From contig NZ_CP118734.1 in NCBI RefSeq assembly GCF_032594935.1, positions 214,001 through 278,000 on the forward strand: a stretch of DNA of 64,000 bases. Reading direction: 5' to 3'. This stretch comes from Streptococcus sp. 29892. GTDB taxonomy: Bacteria; Bacillota; Bacilli; Lactobacillales; Streptococcaceae. Positions 1-9,903 of this stretch are shown here, piece after piece. The notes below the pieces were generated by a model. The model ran no database searches. It worked only from the letters and a program-made list of their open reading frames with translations, and was not told the origin of the DNA. The first letter of the stretch is position 1. Each line of letters starts with the position of its first letter. The position numbers and the translations under genes are program-made.

Positions 1-9
1 GGAAAATTT

Positions 10-1980
10 GTGCTTGTATCGACTATCATTCTAGCTGTCTTTATGATCTGGTTGGGGGTTAGCCAAAAGGAAACTATGCTAGTTTATTATTATCCTTCTG
101 TGACTACCTTGTCGGTATCTGAGGACGTGACTTACTCAGATGTAAGACAGCGATTAGAGGACTATTCTCAACAGACGGATAGTGTCATTGCCAGACGGGT
201 GATTGAGCCAAGTACATCAGGCGGACGTACCTTTTCTTATGATAATTTTAGTCAAACTCCCCTACCAAGAGGACTAGAGGAATTTCAGGCATCAGAAAAA
301 GTGGAGTCTGCACTTTTAACCAAGTATTTTATTTTCCAAGGGAAAGCGACGGTAGAGGAGCTTGGTTCTCTTCTTGTTTCGCTTGGATTTGATGAAGTTC
401 AGATTCGGAAACCTTCGACTATTGCTACTTTACTCGCATTTCTGACCCAAGGAGGTCAATTCTTAGCCATACTGGTCTTTCTCATTACCTATATGGCTTT
501 GGTCGTGATTGCCAATGTAAGGCAGTTGCGTACAGCAGGTATCCGTTTGATTGCAGGAGATTCACGTTGGCATTTATTTCTACTATCTCTACAGGAAAAT
601 GCGAAAGAGATAGCTCTAACTATCCCATTTGCGGTTCTTCCAGCAGTTGGACTGGCCTACCTCGTTGGATTAGATGGCTATTCTGTCTACTATCTGGTCG
701 CAGCTCTAATGGGCTATCATTTCTTGCTTGGTTTGATTGTCCTTTTTTTCGCTGCTACATTTACCTTAGCCATTCGGACCTATCACTTTTTACCCTTGTT
801 AAAAGGGAAGATGCCCCTGCAAGGAATCCTGACCATTATGGTTATGGGACAAATGCTGGCTCTACTGGTGGTGTCATTGGGTGTGGCTCAAACCGTCTAT
901 TATTCAGGGGTTTGGCAAGAATACCAAGCAGGTGCCCAGCAATGGGAGAATGAAAGGGATTACTATAGTTTAGCTTGGAATATTTCTGCGGATGGTCGCT
1001 CAGGACTAAATTCGCCTGAAAATTGGTATCCTTTACTAAAGCAAGCTTTGGAGGAAGACGGCGCGCTCTTTGTCAAAAGTAATTTGAATGCCTATTTAAT
1101 GGGCTCCCAACTGGAAGATGGGACACGCCTTGACAGCTACCATCCAGCAGGCAACACTCTCTACGTTAGTCCAAATTATTTGCAGATACAGGATGTAAAC
1201 TTAGCAGAAGGAGAAGTAGCGCTCTCTCTACAAGAAGGAGAATTTGAGCTTCTGTTGCCTGAAAAATTGCACCCTGAAAGTGATAGGTATCTCCATCTTT
1301 ACCAAGATTATATCAATCGTATGGTTAGCCCTGCTAATCAAGCACGCTCAGCTACCATTAAGGGAAAAGTTGTTTATCTAAAAGATGGGCAGAAGCAGTT
1401 TATCTACAATCATCGTTCTGGTCAACATGTACAATACCTGACAGACCCCATTTTAGTTGTGCTGGCACCGTCAAGTCTGGGAAAAGATTCTGCTGACTTT
1501 TGGTTGAATGAAGTAGATAGCAGTATTTTATTTAAAAACAGAGATAAACTTTTGCGCGAATTGAAGGCAAGAAATCTGTTTCAGTTTGTCAATGAAGTGA
1601 AAAGTAGTTCCTCCCTCTTTACGGAACTTTTGGATCGTATTCGGATAGAGACCATTTCAACCTCTATGGGTGCCATTTTAGGGATTGTGACATCAATTGT
1701 CCTGTTTAATACCATGAATCTTCTATACTTTGAAGAATTTAAACGTGATATTTTGCTCAAGGAAATTGCAGGGATGGATTTTTGGGGTATTCATCAGAAA
1801 TACCTAACGGTTCAGCTACTGGCCCTTTTATTAGCCTTGGGAGCGAGTGTAGTAGTAACAGGTTACATATTCATAAGTAGTATCAGTTTTATCTTGTTTC
1901 TGCTCAACGCGCTCTACTTATTGAGGTGGCAGGTGAGAAAAGAAGGAGCTTGGAATATCCGTATTTTGAAAGGAGCCTAG
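10..1980 (+). CDS. Bacteriocin-associated integral membrane protein (DUF1430 type), 5' end probably cut by the window
   Basis: A 656-residue membrane protein read from a GTG at base 10. The frame is open to the window edge, so the true start is probably just outside. Hydrophobic segments lie near the N-terminus, around residues 137-168, 195-260 and 272-295, and again near 550-575 and 600-640, separated by a large polar domain of about 250 residues. This 7-TM FtsX/MacB-like layout fits the bacteriocin-associated DUF1430 family. That family works with a small ABC ATPase to export, or give immunity to, lactococcin-972-type bacteriocins. The ATPase follows after one base (1982). No bacteriocin precursor is seen here; it would be expected upstream of the window. 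The family call rests on size, topology and partner gene. Substrate is unknown. Confidence 0.75.
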   Translation: MLVSTIILAVFMIWLGVSQKETMLVYYYPSVTTLSVSEDVTYSDVRQRLEDYSQQTDSVIARRVIEPSTSGGRTFSYDNFSQTPLPRGLEEFQASEKVESALLTKYFIFQGKATVEELGSLLVSLGFDEVQIRKPSTIATLLAFLTQGGQFLAILVFLITYMALVVIANVRQLRTAGIRLIAGDSRWHLFLLSLQENAKEIALTIPFAVLPAVGLAYLVGLDGYSVYYLVAALMGYHFLLGLIVLFFAATFTLAIRTYHFLPLLKGKMPLQGILTIMVMGQMLALLVVSLGVAQTVYYSGVWQEYQAGAQQWENERDYYSLAWNISADGRSGLNSPENWYPLLKQALEEDGALFVKSNLNAYLMGSQLEDGTRLDSYHPAGNTLYVSPNYLQIQDVNLAEGEVALSLQEGEFELLLPEKLHPESDRYLHLYQDYINRMVSPANQARSATIKGKVVYLKDGQKQFIYNHRSGQHVQYLTDPILVVLAPSSLGKDSADFWLNEVDSSILFKNRDKLLRELKARNLFQFVNEVKSSSSLFTELLDRIRIETISTSMGAILGIVTSIVLFNTMNLLYFEEFKRDILLKEIAGMDFWGIHQKYLTVQLLALLLALGASVVVTGYIFISSISFILFLLNALYLLRWQVRKEGAWNIRILKGA

Positions 1981-1981
1981 T

Positions 1982-2614
1982 ATGTTTTCTATCCAATCAA
2001 TTCAAAAGAAATTTGGGAAGCGCAGCTTGTTTTCTGATGTAACGCTAGACTTGCAGGCTGGAAAGGTCTATGCCTTGATAGGTGCCAGTGGTAGCGGCAA
2101 AACGACCTTGCTGAATATCTTAGCCAAGTTGGAGTCCTATGATGCAGGTGACATTCTCTACAAGGGAAAGGATTTGAAAAAGTTGAAGCCCCATCTCTTT
2201 TTTAGGGAGGAATTAGGCTATCTCTTTCAGAATTTTGGTTTGTTAGAAAGTCAGACAATCAAAGAAAATCTGGATTTGGGACTGATTGGTCAGAAATTGT
2301 CCAAAGACGAAAGGAAATCGAGGCAGGAAGTGGCACTTGATGCAGTTGGTCTGTCTTATCTGGGCCTGTCCCAGCCTATCTATGAACTCTCAGGAGGAGA
2401 AGCCCAGCGGGTAGCTCTTGCTAAAGTCATTCTGAAAAATCCGCCATTGATTTTGGCAGATGAGCCGACGGCTGCTTTAGACCCTAAGAGCTCCCAAGAA
2501 ATTATGGATATTTTGTTATCTTTGAAAAGTCCAGATAGACTAATTGTGATTGCCACCCATAATCCTTTGATTTGGGAGCGAGCAGATGTCATCATAAGAA
2601 TGGAAGACCTATAA
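1982..2614 (+). CDS. ABC transporter ATP-binding protein, bacteriocin-export type
   Basis: A 210-residue single-domain ABC ATPase. Walker A GASGSGKTT is at about residues 34-42, the signature LSGGEAQRVALAK near 137 and Walker B LILADEPTAALD near 157, all intact. It starts one base after the stop of the DUF1430-type membrane protein, inside an AAAGGAG-type ribosome site that lies in the end of that gene, so the two are translationally coupled. Length and partner match the putative bacteriocin-export ATPase family associated with lactococcin 972. It should energise the membrane partner at the cytoplasmic face. A general MacB/LolD-like ATPase is the alternative. Confidence 0.85.
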   Translation: MFSIQSIQKKFGKRSLFSDVTLDLQAGKVYALIGASGSGKTTLLNILAKLESYDAGDILYKGKDLKKLKPHLFFREELGYLFQNFGLLESQTIKENLDLGLIGQKLSKDERKSRQEVALDAVGLSYLGLSQPIYELSGGEAQRVALAKVILKNPPLILADEPTAALDPKSSQEIMDILLSLKSPDRLIVIATHNPLIWERADVIIRMEDL

Positions 2615-2631
2615 TTTTTCAAAAAATATTC

Positions 2632-2660
2632 TTGATTTTTCCCGAAAAATAGTCTAGAAT
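2632..2660 (+). promoter_or_regulatory. Sigma-A promoter of the glycine riboswitch transcript
   Basis: TTGATT (2632-2637), a 17-bp spacer and TAGAAT (2655-2660). Transcription should start near 2667 and run through the riboswitch into the symporter gene. Confidence 0.65.
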
Positions 2661-2689
2661 AGAGCAAGATAAAACTGAATAACCGGTTG

Positions 2690-2895
2690 ATAGTGGGCAG
2701 AAAGGCGACTGACTGTCCAAAGGACGGAACTCTGGAGAGACCATCAGGCACCGAAGGGGCAAGGTGGTTCTACTTGGAAAAGTAGAACTGCTGAAACTCT
2801 CAGGTAAAAGGACAGAGCGCATTGAAGACAGGGGATTTTCCTTTGTTTTTCGCGTTGATTCTGGAGGTTGATGAATTCAGCCTCTTTTGTTTTTT
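2690..2895 (+). promoter_or_regulatory. Glycine riboswitch with terminator-type expression platform
   Basis: The conserved glycine aptamer core spans about 2730-2817. P1 pairs CTCTG (2730-2734) with CAGAG (2813-2817). Inside are the family hallmarks GGCACCGAAGGGGCAA and CTCTCAGGTAAAAGGACAGAG (only partly quoted elsewhere). One full aptamer is clear. The preceding 40 bases, with a GTCC-AAAG-GGAC hairpin, may be a degenerate partner. An intrinsic terminator follows (stem 2864-2871 with 2877-2884, T-rich tail to 2895), so control is probably by attenuation. The gene downstream is an amino-acid:Na+ symporter. In Streptococcus pyogenes a glycine riboswitch at a homologous gene has been reported to lower expression at high glycine. 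The same sign is likely here but is not shown by the sequence. Confidence 0.9.
2864..2895 (+). terminator. Riboswitch expression-platform terminator
   Basis: Eight-base-pair stem GAGGTTGA/TCAGCCTC with one G-T pair and a five-base loop, followed by TTTTGTTTTTT. It sits between the glycine aptamer and the symporter start. Confidence 0.75.
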
Positions 2896-2938
2896 CCGGC
2901 AGCTTTATCGGATTAAGAATTATGCTTAGGAGGAAGCT

Positions 2939-4273
2939 ATGTTAGAATTGATGCAGCACATCAATGATTTTGTTTGGGGTCCCCCCCTCTTGTTACTATT
3001 GGTCGGAACGGGTGTCTATTTTACCCTTCGTTTGGGAGTGTTTCAGGTCAGCAAGTTACCGACCGCCTTTCGTTTGATTTTCTCCAGTGACCAGTCTGGT
3101 CAGGGAGATGTGTCCAGTTTTGCGGCTCTGTGTACGGCCCTTGCGGCAACGGTTGGTACGGGAAATATCGTTGGGGTGGCGACTGCCATTACGACAGGTG
3201 GACCTGGTGCCCTTTTCTGGATGTGGGTGGCGGCCTTCTTCGGGATGGCAACCAAGTATGCGGAAGGTTTTTTAGCTATCAAATATAGAACTAAGGATGC
3301 CAACGGTCAAGCGGCAGGCGGTCCTATGCACTATATCACCTTGGGGATGGGACAAAAGTGGAAGCCTTTGGCAATTTTCTTTGCTATTTCAGGTGTTTTA
3401 GTGGCTCTCTTGGGAATGGGGACCTTCTCTCAGGTTAATTCGATTGCCTCATCCATGTCTGCTAGCTTTGGTCTGGCTCCCCAGTTGGTCAGCATTGTAA
3501 CTGCCATTTCCATCGCCTTCTTTATCTTTGGGGGAATTGAGAAGATTTCGGATATTTCGACAAAAATTGTTCCTTTCATGGCGATTTTGTATATCTTAGC
3601 AAGTGTGGCTGTTTTGGCCCTGCATTGGGAACAACTCTTGCCAACCCTTGCCTTAGTTTTCAAATCTGCCTTTACTCCAGCTGCAGCTGTGGGTGGTTTT
3701 ACAGGTGCGACCGTGCAACAGGCCATTCAGCGTGGGATTGCGCGTGGGGTGTTTTCAAATGAATCTGGTCTGGGCTCAGCTCCAATTGCGGCTGCGGCTG
3801 CCAAGTCTGATAATCCAGTGGAGCAGGGCTTGATTTCCATGACAGGCACCTTTATTGATACGCTTATCATCTGTACCTTGACAGGTTTGACCATTTTGGT
3901 GACAGGTCAGTGGTCTGTTGAAGGGTTGGTAGGTGCTCCACTTACTCAAGCTGCCTTTGCTTCGGTCTTCGGACAGCCAGGGGCCTTGGCTCTAACCATC
4001 AGTCTGGTTCTCTTTGCCTATACGACCATTCTGGGCTGGTCTTACTATGGGGAACGCTGTATCGAGTTCCTCTTTGGCACCAAGTCTATCTTGCCTTACC
4101 GTCTGGTCTTTGTAGCCATGGTTGCTCTGGGTGGTTTCCTCAAGCTGGACTTGATTTGGACCATCGCAGATATTGTGAACGGACTTATGGCTCTGCCAAA
4201 CTTGATTGCCCTACTAGCTCTCTCACCAGTCATCATCAAGGAAACACGCCAGTATTTTGCCAAGAAGAAATAA
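2939..4273 (+). CDS. AGCS-family amino acid (alanine/glycine):Na+ symporter
   Basis: A 444-residue polytopic membrane protein with the AGCS family patterns: a GTGNIVGVATAI motif near residue 75, a Pro-Met-His segment after GGP near residue 128, and GVFSNESGLGSAPIAAAAAKS near residue 270 (quoted as separate parts: GVFSNESGLG, then SAPIAAAAAKS). It should import alanine or glycine with sodium. The start at 2939 is set by AGGAGGAAGCT just upstream. A glycine riboswitch in the leader makes glycine the likely physiological substrate. It is monocistronic: a terminator follows at 4278. Length is normal for the family. Confidence 0.92.
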   Translation: MLELMQHINDFVWGPPLLLLLVGTGVYFTLRLGVFQVSKLPTAFRLIFSSDQSGQGDVSSFAALCTALAATVGTGNIVGVATAITTGGPGALFWMWVAAFFGMATKYAEGFLAIKYRTKDANGQAAGGPMHYITLGMGQKWKPLAIFFAISGVLVALLGMGTFSQVNSIASSMSASFGLAPQLVSIVTAISIAFFIFGGIEKISDISTKIVPFMAILYILASVAVLALHWEQLLPTLALVFKSAFTPAAAVGGFTGATVQQAIQRGIARGVFSNESGLGSAPIAAAAAKSDNPVEQGLISMTGTFIDTLIICTLTGLTILVTGQWSVEGLVGAPLTQAAFASVFGQPGALALTISLVLFAYTTILGWSYYGERCIEFLFGTKSILPYRLVFVAMVALGGFLKLDLIWTIADIVNGLMALPNLIALLALSPVIIKETRQYFAKKK

Positions 4274-4277
4274 AATG

Positions 4278-4310
4278 AAAGACAGTCATTTGGCTGTCTT
4301 TTAGGTTTTT
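4278..4310 (+). terminator. Intrinsic terminator after the AGCS symporter
   Basis: AAAGACAG (4278-4285) pairs with CTGTCTTT (4294-4301), followed by a modest T-rich tail. Confidence 0.6.
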
Positions 4311-4321
4311 ATAGGTTTTTC

Positions 4322-4337
4322 TGCTATAATGAACGTA
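4322..4337 (+). promoter_or_regulatory. Extended -10 promoter giving a possibly leaderless mscS mRNA
   Basis: TGCTATAAT (4322-4330) is a perfect extended -10 box. The initiator ATG is at 4337, exactly where transcription is expected to begin, and no Shine-Dalgarno precedes it. No good -35 is seen 17 bases upstream. Confidence 0.55.
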
Positions 4338-5179
4338 TGAATGAATTTATCCAGAAATATGTTTCTCAGTTTAATGTGGATGCTCTCTTGACAGCCTTTG
4401 TCAATAAAACCCTTTCGTTGGTACTCCTCTTTCTTGCCTTTTATATCATAAAAAAACTCGCTAAGGCATCTGTAAAAAAAGTCTTAGTACCATCTCTGAA
4501 AGTATCCACTCAGGACATTGGTCGCCAGAAAACCATCAGCCGTTTGGTTGAAAGTATGCTCAACTACCTGCTCTACTTCATTTTGATTTACAGTATTTTG
4601 ACCATCTTGGGTCTGCCTGTGTCTAGTCTGTTTGCAGGTGCTGGGATTGCTGGTGTGGCGATTGGTCTAGGTGCGCAAGGGTTCTTATCAGATCTAATCA
4701 ATGGTTTCTTTATTCTCTTGGAACGTCAGTTTGACGTGGGGGATGTAGTCAAGCTGACCAATGGACCAATTACTATTTCAGGCACCATTGTGAGCATGGG
4801 CATTCGGACCACCCAGGTAAGGGATGCGGATGGGACCCTGCATTTTATTCCCAATCGCAACATCCTAGTCGTGTCCAACCAATCTCGTGGCGATATGCGG
4901 GCTCAGGTGGATATTCCGCTCAAATTCAATAGCGACTTGGAGCAGGTCGGTCGAGTGATTGAGGAAGTCAATCGGAGAGAGGTTAGCAATTTTGACCAGA
5001 TTACAGGTGTGACGGTGCTGGGACCGCAAAATACTGCCAACGGTCAATTTGTTTACCGAGTCAATCTCTTTGTTGCCAATGGTCAACAAAGCAGCATTTA
5101 CCATCAATTCCTTGGATTTTATCAGGAAGCACTACGGCAAGCAGGTATTGACCTGCCGTCTACCAGCCTAACAAAATAA
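4337..5179 (+). CDS. Small-conductance mechanosensitive channel (MscS family)
   Basis: A 280-residue MscS-type channel. Membrane segments are at about residues 22-40 and 74-93, followed by the pore-lining TM3 near 96-130. TM3 carries the Gly/Ala-rich pattern GAGIAGVAIGLGAQGF and then the hinge LERQFDVGDVV. The C-terminal beta domain (VRDADGTLHFIPNRNI) matches the family. It opens on membrane tension to release osmolytes under hypo-osmotic shock. The ATG has no ribosome site but lies at the predicted transcription start. Ten bases separate it from the next gene, so the two are probably co-transcribed. Confidence 0.92.
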   Translation: MNEFIQKYVSQFNVDALLTAFVNKTLSLVLLFLAFYIIKKLAKASVKKVLVPSLKVSTQDIGRQKTISRLVESMLNYLLYFILIYSILTILGLPVSSLFAGAGIAGVAIGLGAQGFLSDLINGFFILLERQFDVGDVVKLTNGPITISGTIVSMGIRTTQVRDADGTLHFIPNRNILVVSNQSRGDMRAQVDIPLKFNSDLEQVGRVIEEVNRREVSNFDQITGVTVLGPQNTANGQFVYRVNLFVANGQQSSIYHQFLGFYQEALRQAGIDLPSTSLTK

Positions 5180-5189
5180 GGAGTTTCAG

Positions 5190-5774
5190 ATGGAAGTAAA
5201 GGATTTTGTTGTTGAAAATGGGCAGATGTATTATAAGAAAAAGCCATTCTTCAAGCAACCATTATTTTGGACCAGTATCGTTGGTATGGTCTTGTCTTTT
5301 GTCTTGGGGATCACCTGTTTGTTTCTGATGACCAGCCTAAGCTTGTCAGATACAAGTGATTCTTGGGGTTCTGACAGTTACTTCGATGATACTGTGGCCT
5401 ACACAGAACACCAAGTAGGAGAAAGGGTAAGTTTTCCGGATGGTTTACAGATTACCGTGACTTCGATGGGTAAGGATAGGGAAGTAGATCTTGTAGATAC
5501 GAGATATACTACAGCCTATGTAGTAGAGATTGAATTGGAAAACACTTCGGAGGAAGATTTGTATTTTGATGAGTATTATTTTAGTCTGTTAGATCCTTCC
5601 ACCCATATCCCTTATCATTTAGACATGCGGACTTATGATGTTGATATTGCGGAGAAAGTCCAAGCTGGTGCAAGGATGGCTGTGAAGCTCATTTATGGGG
5701 TAGACAAGGAAACTAATTTTGCCTTTACTTACGAAGATGCAGTGTGGACTGAATTAGTTGGTGAGGGTATATAA
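5190..5774 (+). CDS. Membrane-anchored protein with DUF4352-like extracytoplasmic domain
   Basis: A 194-residue protein with one hydrophobic segment near residues 26-50 after a basic N-terminus, so it is anchored with the C-terminal domain outside the cell. The domain from about residue 75 (VGERVSFPDGLQITVTSMG ... VVEIELENTSEED ... VKLIYGVDKE) has the alternating-strand look of the immunoglobulin-like DUF4352 fold. There is no lipobox cysteine. AAGGAG precedes the start (about 5179). It directly follows the MscS gene and likely shares its transcript. Function is unknown; the DUF call is by pattern only. Confidence 0.6.
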   Translation: MEVKDFVVENGQMYYKKKPFFKQPLFWTSIVGMVLSFVLGITCLFLMTSLSLSDTSDSWGSDSYFDDTVAYTEHQVGERVSFPDGLQITVTSMGKDREVDLVDTRYTTAYVVEIELENTSEEDLYFDEYYFSLLDPSTHIPYHLDMRTYDVDIAEKVQAGARMAVKLIYGVDKETNFAFTYEDAVWTELVGEGI

Positions 5775-5780
5775 ATTGAC

Positions 5781-5802
5781 AAAGGGGGCATCAGCCTCTT
5801 TT
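5781..5802 (+). terminator. Terminator of the mscS transcript
   Basis: AAAGGGGGC (5781-5789) pairs, with one bulge and one wobble, with GCCTCTTTT (5794-5802); more Ts follow. Confidence 0.6.
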
Positions 5803-5857
5803 GTGGTTTTTCATAGATTAAAGTTCAAGTTGTTCCCTTTCCTTATCGATAACATTT

Positions 5858-5894
5858 CAAAAAAACTCCCAAATTGGCACGTCAATTTGAGAGT
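5858..5894 (-). terminator. gdhA terminator
   Basis: On the minus strand a 12-bp near-perfect stem (5883-5894 with 5865-5876, six-base loop) is followed by a seven-T run (complement of 5858-5864). Confidence 0.75.
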
Positions 5895-5929
5895 CATTTT
5901 CATTATAGTAAGGGAAGCTAAAAATTTTC

Positions 5930-7300
<1,371 letters not shown>

Positions 7301-7311
7301 TTATAGTCATC

Positions 7312-7397
7312 CAGTTTTTCTTTTATTACTTCGTTAACTCGCTTTGCCGTACTCCGGTACTGTCTGCAGCTCGTTGCCTAGTACTAAAAGCAAACTG
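7312..7397. repeat. RUP-like terminal-inverted-repeat element in the gdhA leader
   Basis: About 86 bp bounded by imperfect inverted repeats (CAGTTT...CTTTTA...ACT at both ends). The core ends in GTTGCCTAG as in related copies at 26372, 48785 and 52558. It lies between the gdhA transcription start and its ribosome site. Confidence 0.5.
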
Positions 7398-7410
7398 AAA
7401 GTCTAGATTA

Positions 7411-7442
7411 AATTATCTGACAATTTAATTTATCTGACAATT
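7411..7442. promoter_or_regulatory. Two CodY-like boxes at the gdhA transcription start
   Basis: AATTATCTGACAATT (7411-7425) differs from the CodY consensus AATTTTCWGAAAATT at two positions. ATTTATCTGACAATT (7428-7442) differs at three. They cover the region from the -10 edge to about +25 of gdhA, suited to repression. Confidence 0.6.
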
Positions 7443-7471
7443 ATTATAGCACTATGATTTTTAAATGTAAA
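7443..7471 (-). promoter_or_regulatory. gdhA promoter
   Basis: On the minus strand TTTACA (7471-7466), a 17-bp spacer and TGC-TATAAT (-10 at 7448-7443). The predicted start is near 7436. Confidence 0.75.
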
Positions 7472-7553
7472 GAAGTAAATGCAAATTTTTTTTAATTTTT
7501 TTGCTTAAAAGACGAACGTTAACAGTTCTTGTTTTAAGCTTGTTTGTTTTACA

Positions 7554-7562
7554 TGCTATAAT
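7554..7562 (+). promoter_or_regulatory. Extended -10 promoter of pyrD
   Basis: TGCTATAAT with TATAAT at 7557-7562, 30 bases before the pyrD ATG. The -35 is weak. Confidence 0.55.
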
Positions 7563-7591
7563 GAGAAAAATAAAAAGTTGAGGAGTAGTTT

Positions 7592-8527
7592 ATGGTTTCA
7601 ATAGCAACAAGACTAGGCGGATTTTCGTTTGACAATTGCTTGATGAATGCGGCAGGGGTTTGGTGTATGACCAAGGAAGAGTTGGCTGCGGTCAAGGATT
7701 CTGTGGCGGGGACCTTTGTGACCAAAACAGCAACCTTGGACTACCGAGCTGGCAATCCCGAACCGCGTTATCAGAATGTGCCACTTGGTTCTATTAACTC
7801 AATGGGCTTGCCAAATCAGGGCTTGGCTTACTATTTGGATTATCTACTAGAATTACAGGAAACTGAACCAAATAGAACCTTTGTTTTGTCCTTGGTAGGC
7901 ATGTCGCCTGATGAAACGCATGAGATTTTGAGAAGGGTGGAAGCCAGTGACTTTAATGGCTTAATTGAGCTAAATTTATCCTGTCCAAATGTACCAGGTA
8001 AGCCGCAGATTGCCTATGATTTCGAAACGACAGAAACCATCTTGCATGAGGTATTTAGCTATTTCACCAAGCCTCTGGGTATCAAGTTGCCACCTTACTT
8101 TGATATTGTTCACTTTGATCAGGCTGCAGCTATCTTCAATAAATTCCCACTCAAGTTTGTCAATTGTGTCAACTCTATTGGGAATGGCTTGTACATTGAA
8201 GATGAGCAGGTGGTCATCAAGCCTAAAAATGGTTTTGGTGGCATCGGAGGTGAATACATCAAACCGACTGCCTTGGCCAATGTCCATGCCTTTTATCAGC
8301 GTTTAAAACCGGAAATTCAGATTATTGGAACAGGTGGCGTTTTGACGGGACGTGATGCCTTCGAACATATCCTTTGTGGCGCCAGCATGGTCCAAATCGG
8401 TACAACTCTTCAAAAGGAAGGGCTAGCTGCCTTTGAGCGTATCACTGAGGAATTGCAGGCTATCATGGCAGAGAAGGGCTATGAGAAGATTGAAGATTTT
8501 CGCGGAAAGTTGCGCTATATGGACTAA
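7592..8527 (+). CDS. pyrD: Dihydroorotate dehydrogenase, class 1A (fumarate-linked)
   Basis: A 311-residue cytosolic enzyme that oxidises dihydroorotate to orotate in pyrimidine synthesis. [12 protein letters not shown] carries the catalytic cysteine at residue 131, the class 1 signature (class 2 uses serine). [17 protein letters not shown] is near residues 44-60, and the FMN-phosphate loop [13 protein letters not shown] is near 247. Residue pattern and length match the homodimeric, fumarate-using class 1A enzyme, and no pyrK partner is present. GAGGAG precedes the ATG. It stands alone, away from other pyr genes, between its own promoter and a terminator. Confidence 0.95.
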   Translation: MVSIATRLGGFSFDNCLMNAAGVWCMTKEELAAVKDSVAGTFVTKTATLDYRAGNPEPRYQNVPLGSINSMGLPNQGLAYYLDYLLELQETEPNRTFVLSLVGMSPDETHEILRRVEASDFNGLIELNLSCPNVPGKPQIAYDFETTETILHEVFSYFTKPLGIKLPPYFDIVHFDQAAAIFNKFPLKFVNCVNSIGNGLYIEDEQVVIKPKNGFGGIGGEYIKPTALANVHAFYQRLKPEIQIIGTGGVLTGRDAFEHILCGASMVQIGTTLQKEGLAAFERITEELQAIMAEKGYEKIEDFRGKLRYMD

Positions 8528-8538
8528 TAAGAAGGGGA

Positions 8539-8561
8539 GTGGGAGGATAATCCCGCTTTTT
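8539..8561 (+). terminator. pyrD terminator
   Basis: GTGGGA (8539-8544) pairs with TCCCGC (8551-8556), followed by five Ts. Confidence 0.65.
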
Positions 8562-8618
8562 CTATAGATTTTTGAGGATAAAAAGCGTATAATAAGGGTA
8601 AGAAGAGGAGGTGAGAAG

Positions 8619-9893
8619 ATGCCAAATCTTAGAACCTATAGCCGTTTAGAGAATAGAAGAGCTCTAAGAAAACGGAAGCAAGTGGTAGGAATTGCTTATC
8701 TAGCTATATTGCTGTTAGGTATTATTCTAGTCTTGGAGCGGATATTGCTAATGGGGCAGGATAATTCGGTAAGTCAGTTACAAGAAGAGGCAGATCGGGC
8801 TGGTCAAACAGTTCAAGAAGATGGAATAAGGACCGCTCGTATTATGGCCCACGGTGATTTGCTTTATCATTTGCCTATTCTTCGTGGGGCGGAGCAAGTA
8901 GATGGGAGCTATGATTTTTCTGAGAACTTTACCTATGTTAAGCCTTGGATTGAGCAGGCTGATTTTGCCATAGCAGATTTTGAGGGGACCATTTCTCCAG
9001 ATACGGAGTTGGCAGGCTATCCGCTCTTCAATGCTCCCAGTATCGTGGCTAGTAACATCCGTGATGCAGGCTATGATTTGGTCGATTTGGCCCACAATCA
9101 TATCTTGGACTCCCATCTGTCTGGCCTGGTTTCCACGGTCCATACATTCAGAGAAGCTGGTGTGGACACTGTTGGTGTCTATGCCGAAGGAAATCGGTCA
9201 GCTGCGCCACTCTATATCCGAGAGGTCAATGGTATCCGTATAGCTGTTTTGGCCTATGCCTATGGCTTCAACGGCTTGGAAGTCTTGCTTAGTCAGGAAG
9301 AATATGATGGCTACTTATCAGATTTTAATCTTGAAAAGATGCAAGCAGAGATTGAACGAGCAGAAAAAGAGGCGGATATTACTATTGTCATGCCTCAGAC
9401 GGGTGTGGAATATCAGTTGGAACCAACGGAGGAGCAGACCAGTATCTACCATCAAATGATTGATTGGGGAGCAGACATTGTTTTGGGAGGTCATCCCCAT
9501 GTAGTCGAGCCGGCAGAAATTCTTGAGAAAGACGGTCAGAGAAAATTGATTATCTATTCTATGGGGAATTTTCTATCCAATCAGCGTATAGAAAGTATGG
9601 AAGATACCCCAAATGCCCAGTGGACAGAGCGAGGTGTCTTGATGGATCTTACTATTCAGAAAGAGAATGGACAGACCAGTATTCAAACGGCTCAAGCCCA
9701 TCCGACCTGGGTCAATCGCTGGTCTAAGGGGACTTACTCGTCAGAAGGCTATGAGCAATTTGCCTATCAGACCTATATTCTGCAAGATTGGATAGCAGGT
9801 GGACAGTATTATGGACAGCTGGACCCAGATACCCAGGCGCGTGTGGATCTAGCCTATCAAGAAATGAAGGATTTTGTAAATCTGAATTGGTAA
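8619..9893 (+). CDS. CapA-family (poly-gamma-glutamate synthesis type) metallophosphoesterase-like protein
   Basis: A 424-residue protein with a basic N-terminus and one membrane segment near residues 24-46; the rest is likely outside the cell. The CapA fold motifs are clear: AHGDLLYH near residue 83, ADFEGTIS near 120, DLAHNHILD near 155, GGHPHVVEPAEI near 291 and YSMGNFLSNQ near 313. The His/Asp/Asn set matches the calcineurin-like metal site. CapA proteins were named for poly-gamma-glutamate capsule export, but no capB or capC is nearby, so the actual role here is unknown. GAGGAGGTGAG precedes the start. A TATAAT is at 8588-8593. Confidence 0.85.
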   Translation: MPNLRTYSRLENRRALRKRKQVVGIAYLAILLLGIILVLERILLMGQDNSVSQLQEEADRAGQTVQEDGIRTARIMAHGDLLYHLPILRGAEQVDGSYDFSENFTYVKPWIEQADFAIADFEGTISPDTELAGYPLFNAPSIVASNIRDAGYDLVDLAHNHILDSHLSGLVSTVHTFREAGVDTVGVYAEGNRSAAPLYIREVNGIRIAVLAYAYGFNGLEVLLSQEEYDGYLSDFNLEKMQAEIERAEKEADITIVMPQTGVEYQLEPTEEQTSIYHQMIDWGADIVLGGHPHVVEPAEILEKDGQRKLIIYSMGNFLSNQRIESMEDTPNAQWTERGVLMDLTIQKENGQTSIQTAQAHPTWVNRWSKGTYSSEGYEQFAYQTYILQDWIAGGQYYGQLDPDTQARVDLAYQEMKDFVNLNW

Positions 9894-9903
9894 GGAGTGA
9901 CCT

